DNA from: a virus
Strand: one strand, 5' to 3'
DNA length: 58,215 bases
IMG/VR virus record: IMGVR_UViG_3300010354_000102
Span: 1-58,215 of that record
Below are positions 56,142-58,215 of this stretch, one piece after another; position 1 is the stretch's first letter; the number at the start of each line of letters is the position of its first letter. The position numbers and the translations under genes are program-made. Under the pieces are notes generated by a model. The model was given only the letters and a program-made list of their open reading frames with translations, was not told where the DNA came from and ran no database searches.

Positions 56142-56345
56142 TCAGCGAGCGTTGCAGTGACAGTTCACCCACTGACCCATGCTCACGGGCGGCTTGATCA
56201 GCATCTTGATGATGGCGCGACGCGATACGTTCTCGTAGCGGTAGAACTTCGTGCCACCACGATAGCGAACGCGAACGGTGCCCGTGATAGGATCGGCGGT
56301 CATGCGAGAGATGGCAGTCGAGCCCAGGGTGAATGCTTTGAACAT
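56142..56345 (-). CDS. KTSC-domain protein, 67 aa (GC-rich copy)
   Basis: STAISRMTADPITGTVRVRY followed by RGGTKFYRYENVSRRAIIKM and a SMGQWVN end fit the KTSC domain (PF13619, S.AI....D...L.V.F..G..Y.Y.......... S.G...N). The domain occurs alone in many phages and its role is unknown. A second, AT-rich KTSC gene lies at 57813-58055 with a clearly different sequence. Leader 56361-56380 precedes it. Confidence 0.7.
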   Translation of the reverse strand: MFKAFTLGSTAISRMTADPITGTVRVRYRGGTKFYRYENVSRRAIIKMLIKPPVSMGQWVNCHCNAR

Positions 56346-56360
56346 GTGTCGTTTGTGGTT

Positions 56361-56380
56361 GACTTGATCAGTATAGAGCC
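56361..56380 (-). promoter_or_regulatory. Cassette leader element with best -35/-10 pair
   Basis: Minus strand GGCTCTATACTGATCAAGTC with -10-like TATACT (56370-56375). TTGGCC lies 16 bases upstream as a -35 candidate. The leader ends CAAACGACAC before the ATG at 56345. Confidence 0.55.
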
Positions 56381-56383
56381 AGG

Positions 56384-56439
56384 GCGGCCGCGGCCAACGT
56401 GCTAGTGTGCCACCTTGCCAACTGACCCCAGGCGGCCGC
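56384..56439 (-). repeat. Two GC palindromes with NotI-type octamers
   Basis: GCGGCCGC occurs at 56384-56391 and 56432-56439. Between them the minus strand has GGTCAGTTGGCAAGGTGGCA, the same intergenic element found after the genes at 55685 and 55913 (shared CAAGGTGGC). Confidence 0.5.
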
Positions 56440-56447
56440 CCAGTTTG

Positions 56448-56645
56448 TTACACTAACACATGGCGATAGTCAATCGATTTGATACACCAACCAGTTGCAC
56501 ATGTGATCTCTTCAATTAGATCATCTTCATCAACTGCCTCCCAAATCATACCAATGGTCTCATCAGTAATGTTGCTAAAGTTATGCTCGGGGAAGTCATC
56601 ATCTTCGTCAAAATCAAACTCGATTGCAGTAACTTGAAACAACAT
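56448..56645 (-). CDS. Small acidic protein, 65 aa, unknown
   Basis: The ATG at 56645 has GGAGG at about 8 bases, unlike the genes downstream. It is less GC-rich. Starts MLFQVTAIEFDFDEDDDFPE and continues HNFSNITDETIGMIWEAVDE. It is strongly acidic. The end CATGWCIKSIDYRHVLV carries two cysteines. The upstream gene ends at 56648, only 2 bases before. The function is not recognised. Confidence 0.7.
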   Translation of the reverse strand: MLFQVTAIEFDFDEDDDFPEHNFSNITDETIGMIWEAVDEDDLIEEITCATGWCIKSIDYRHVLV

Positions 56646-56647
56646 AA

Positions 56648-56821
56648 TCAACCCTCCAGCAGTTCAGGATAGTGATCAGAAACCTCAGTGATTAACTCTT
56701 CTTCAGTATAATCATTGAAGCACTGAACTAGCATGTCGTATGCATACATCTCCAGCGTTTTCATGTCCATGTTATCAAGAACTTGCTGGGCGTAGGCATC
56801 AATCAATTCTGCTTTGTTCAT
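56648..56821 (-). CDS. Small acidic helical protein, 57 aa, unknown
   Basis: Starts MNKAELIDAYAQQVLDNMDM and continues KTLEMYAYDMLVQCFNDYTE, then EELITEVSDHYPELLEG. It looks all-helical and acidic. It lies two bases upstream of the 65-aa acidic gene, so the two may act together. The leader region carries an 11-bp inverted repeat (56850-56885). Confidence 0.65.
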   Translation of the reverse strand: MNKAELIDAYAQQVLDNMDMKTLEMYAYDMLVQCFNDYTEEELITEVSDHYPELLEG

Positions 56822-56849
56822 GTGTCGTTTGCTTTGACTCTGTTAGTAT

Positions 56850-56885
56850 GGCACAGCATCTAGGGGTTTGGGAGGATGCTGTGCC
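56850..56885 (-). repeat. Perfect 11-bp inverted repeat overlapping a -10-like site
   Basis: GGCACAGCATC and GATGCTGTGCC flank 14 bases (56850-56860 and 56875-56885). The 5' end of the promoter-like CATACT (minus) lies against one arm, so it may act as an operator. No T-run follows. Confidence 0.55.
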
Positions 56886-56906
56886 ACTTCTCAAACTGGC
56901 ACAATA

Positions 56907-57035
56907 TCAGATATCGTATGCCTCATCGATGACATCATCCCATGAGTAATCTTCAACGATCAAACTATCACCATCTAGAAAAATGTCTGCCATCTCTTGC
57001 TCAACAATCTCCTGATACATTTCGGCGGTTGTCAT
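56907..57035 (-). CDS. Small acidic protein, 42 aa, unknown
   Basis: The ATG at 57035 has a perfect GGAGGAA at about 6 bases. An upstream in-frame ATG (57050) would place the Shine-Dalgarno inside the gene, so it is rejected. Starts MTTAEMYQEIVEQEMADIFL and continues DGDSLIVEDYSWDDVIDEAY. It is helical and acidic. It lies 44 bases after the 104-aa gene. No domain is recognised. Confidence 0.65.
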   Translation of the reverse strand: MTTAEMYQEIVEQEMADIFLDGDSLIVEDYSWDDVIDEAYDI

Positions 57036-57079
57036 TGAGAATTCCTCCATTGGTTTGTTTGTATATAGTGGGGCAATTG

Positions 57080-57394
57080 TCAGTTAAGACGCATACCCGA
57101 GAAGAAAGGAACAGCGTCGCCGTTTACAGTGATGAACCACTCACCTTTCTTTTGAAACACACGCTCACCCTCACAACCGTGTGCCTGAAGAATAGCATTC
57201 AGGCGAGATTTGGTGGTGTTGGTTTGCCAACCGCCATCAAACAGGCGAATCCAGGTATCACCAATCTGGGCGATATTGTTGCCGTGAAGGAATACAAAAC
57301 TCACACCATCTTGGTTGCTCACCATGGTGTTATCGAGTTGCCAATCACGCTCATTGGTGATAGCATCGTTCATCAGGCGTTCGATCTTTCGCAT
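57080..57394 (-). CDS. Conserved cyanophage-type protein, 104 aa, unknown
   Basis: The ATG at 57394 (MRKIERLMNDAITNERDWQL) is chosen because a promoter (57418-57446) and the AAACGACCC leader precede it. The longer frame to 57439 would start inside the promoter. Residues about 25-75 read FVFLHGNNIAQIGDTWIRLF, then GGWQTNTTKSRLNAIL. Proteins with this layout are widespread in cyanophages by my memory, but the role is unknown. The ending GEWFITVNGDAVPFFSGMRL is also typical. Confidence 0.75.
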   Translation of the reverse strand: MRKIERLMNDAITNERDWQLDNTMVSNQDGVSFVFLHGNNIAQIGDTWIRLFDGGWQTNTTKSRLNAILQAHGCEGERVFQKKGEWFITVNGDAVPFFSGMRLN

Positions 57395-57417
57395 GGGTCG
57401 TTTGTGTTGACTTTCAT

Positions 57418-57446
57418 AGTATGGGGCAGATCGGGGCAAAAGTCAA
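57418..57446 (-). promoter_or_regulatory. Sigma-70-type promoter in front of the 104-aa gene
   Basis: TTGACT at 57441-57446 (-35), 17-bp spacer, CATACT at 57418-57423 (-10) on the minus strand. The spacing is ideal. It lies directly beside the inverted repeat and DnaA-box region (57447-57540). Confidence 0.65.
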
Positions 57447-57540
57447 CCCCCCTAACGATCACCAAAACTTATGGGTCACATTAGGGGGGCTTATGATAGT
57501 TTTCCACAGGGTTGTGGAAAACTTTGATTAGTTTTCCACA
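57447..57540. repeat. Inverted repeats and three DnaA-box-like 9-mers
   Basis: CCCCCCTAA (57447-57455) and TTAGGGGGG (57481-57489) form a 9-bp inverted repeat. Next, TTTTCCACA occurs at 57500-57508, in reverse at 57513-57521 and again at 57532-57540. The first two are the arms of a perfect 10-bp hairpin (GTTTTCCACA, loop GGGT). TTTTCCACA is the cyanobacterial form of the DnaA box. A terminator role is also possible, but no T-run follows on either strand. Confidence 0.7.
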
Positions 57541-57543
57541 GGT

Positions 57544-57708
57544 TTAATATTCATAATCACCATCAAATTTCAACTTTTTCTGTTTCTTTGGTGTGCGACC
57601 CTTGTTTTGCACTTTTACGCCATATTGCATCTCTAATTCTTGTTCATCAAAATTGTCGAATTCGTTATAGAAATTCTCTTTGAAGTTGCCGCCCTTTTGT
57701 TTAGCCAT
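57544..57708 (-). CDS. Small basic protein, 54 aa, unknown
   Basis: Starts MAKQKGGNFKENFYNEFDNF and continues DEQELEMQYGVKVQNKGRTP before a Lys-rich stretch (KKQKKLKFDGDYEY). Acidic in the first half and very basic in the second. It ends beside the DnaA-box-like cluster and is preceded by a promoter candidate (57751-57778). No domain is recognised. Confidence 0.65.
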   Translation of the reverse strand: MAKQKGGNFKENFYNEFDNFDEQELEMQYGVKVQNKGRTPKKQKKLKFDGDYEY

Positions 57709-57750
57709 CGATTGAAATGTGTTCTGAGAGGTGTCTAGAATCGTCTGTAA

Positions 57751-57778
57751 GAGATATTGATAACCAAATTGGTGTCAA
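57751..57778 (-). promoter_or_regulatory. Promoter candidate in front of the 54-aa gene
   Basis: TTGACA at 57773-57778 (-35), 16-bp spacer, TATCTC at 57751-57756 (-10) on the minus strand. The -35 is perfect but the -10 is weak. Confidence 0.45.
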
Positions 57779-57812
57779 TACCCCTTGACAAACATATTTA
57801 TCTGTGGTAGTG

Positions 57813-58055
57813 TCAGTCAACCAGCAATTTCAGAGTGCCTTCGTTAACACTCTGATTGAGGAATCGACCCACTGAGATATCCTCAGAGTCGAATTCAGCA
57901 AGCAATTGTTGATCAAAACTATCAGCATCTTCAGTAGAATAAGTATAGTTCTTAGCAGAACTATAGTATTCAACTGAGACAGTATTCTTCTCAGTATCAA
58001 TTACAATGTTTTTGATAGCAGAAGAAGGAAGATCTTGGTAGTTTTTGACAGTCAT
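57813..58055 (-). CDS. KTSC-domain protein, 80 aa (AT-rich copy)
   Basis: Starts MTVKNYQDLPSSAIKNIVID and has VSVEYYSSAKNYTYSTEDAD and VGRFLNQSV, fitting the KTSC domain (PF13619). The C-terminus is short (NEGTLKLLVD). It is the first gene after the strong promoter at 58084-58112. The other KTSC gene (56142-56345) is GC-rich and differs strongly, so the two are not a recent duplication. The function of the family is unknown. Confidence 0.75.
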   Translation of the reverse strand: MTVKNYQDLPSSAIKNIVIDTEKNTVSVEYYSSAKNYTYSTEDADSFDQQLLAEFDSEDISVGRFLNQSVNEGTLKLLVD

Positions 58056-58083
58056 TTCGATGTTTTTTATCGATTACTTAGTA

Positions 58084-58112
58084 ATCATACCAGTTATATC
58101 CTGGTTTGTCAA
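58084..58112 (-). promoter_or_regulatory. Near-consensus sigma-70 promoter for the accessory region
   Basis: TTGACA at 58107-58112, a 17-bp spacer, TATGAT at 58084-58089. The spacer contains CCAG-N7-CTGG, a possible operator. It is an early-type promoter about 30 bases before the ATG at 58055. Confidence 0.85.
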
Positions 58113-58149
58113 GGGTTTTGTGATTAGTTCTGCTTATATAATACTATTG

Positions 58150-58168
58150 TTATAATAAGTTATTATAA
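58150..58168. repeat. 19-bp AT palindrome upstream of the promoter
   Basis: TTATAATAA and TTATTATAA flank a single G, a perfect 19-bp palindrome, about 40 bases upstream of the -35 at 58107-58112. It may be a protein-binding site or a DNA-unwinding element. Confidence 0.6.
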
Positions 58169-58192
58169 TATTAAATTATAAAACTTCAAAAT

Positions 58193-58215
58193 TCTCAAAA
58201 ATCTCAAAAATCTCA
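58193..58215. repeat. Short tandem repeat at the window edge
   Basis: TCTCAAAAA is repeated twice and followed by TCTCA at the window end (9-bp unit, 2.5 copies visible). It may continue outside the window. Confidence 0.7.

Noticed and set aside
55885-56440. NotI-type sites as a sign of cloning or engineering
   Set aside because: They are part of natural-looking GC palindromes between genes and carry no vector sequence. The surrounding genes read as normal phage genes.
57785-57813. Plus-strand promoter TTGACA-17-TAGTGT
   Set aside because: It would drive antisense transcription into the KTSC gene. The -10 is weak, and no plus-strand gene follows, so chance similarity is more likely.
1-58215. 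tRNA genes, CRISPR arrays, integrase or transposase
   Set aside because: I looked for cloverleaf-like segments, regular spaced repeats and recombinase motifs and saw none. A tool-based scan would be needed to exclude a degenerate tRNA.

Overview
The window reads as the late (virion) half plus an accessory edge of a T4-like cyanophage (contractile-tailed myovirus of marine picocyanobacteria, Kyanoviridae type). The basis is the order and sequence of recognisable T4 orthologues, all on the minus strand: gp25, gp6, a giant protein in the gp7 position, gp8, tail-fibre genes, gp13, gp14, gp15 and the start of gp16. TATAAATA late-promoter octamers sit in front of several of them. Marine Synechococcus is the more likely host, because a GC-rich accessory block, one HIP1 octamer (GCGATCGC, 54528-54535) and cyanobacterial-type DnaA boxes (TTTTCCACA) are present. 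This is inference, not proof.

Layout in the direction of transcription (high to low coordinates). (1) 58.2-54.3 kb is an accessory region of very short genes: two KTSC-domain proteins, an ArdA-like antirestriction protein, a HicA-fold-like protein and many small unknowns. It starts behind a near-consensus sigma-70 promoter (58084-58112). From about 56.4 to 54.3 kb the DNA is clearly GC-richer than the rest, and most genes are single cassettes preceded by the same promoter-like leader. (2) 54.2-50.7 kb holds small genes (signal-peptide protein, AbrB-like protein, coiled-coil protein), an unknown 360-aa protein, a PAAR spike-tip protein and a terminator. (3) 50.7-24.0 kb is the baseplate and fibre region: gp25, gp6, a 3171-aa baseplate protein with a YHYH domain, gp8, a DUF4815-type giant protein split by one in-frame TGA, and fibre proteins. 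(4) 24.0-10.7 kb carries a 2765-aa fibre, two tandem LamG/lectin-like proteins, a 697-aa fibre and two unknown proteins. (5) 10.7-3.2 kb is an unusual enzyme operon: two tandem flavin-dependent (tryptophan-type) halogenases, four different putative non-haem Fe(II)/2-oxoglutarate oxygenases, and a Cys-rich barrel fused to a methyltransferase-like domain. (6) 3.2-0 kb holds the neck and packaging genes gp13, gp14, gp15 and the N-terminal part of gp16.

The genes from 24.0 kb down to 3.2 kb are almost gapless and many overlap, so the enzyme operon is probably translated late together with fibre and neck proteins. This suggests that the halogenases and oxygenases either modify virion proteins or make a small molecule late in infection. 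The enzyme operon, the TGA inside the DUF4815 giant, the DnaA-box cluster at 57.5 kb and the GC-rich cassette array are the most interesting parts. No stretch over 300 bases lacks a gene. I saw no tRNA, rRNA, CRISPR array, transposase or integrase.
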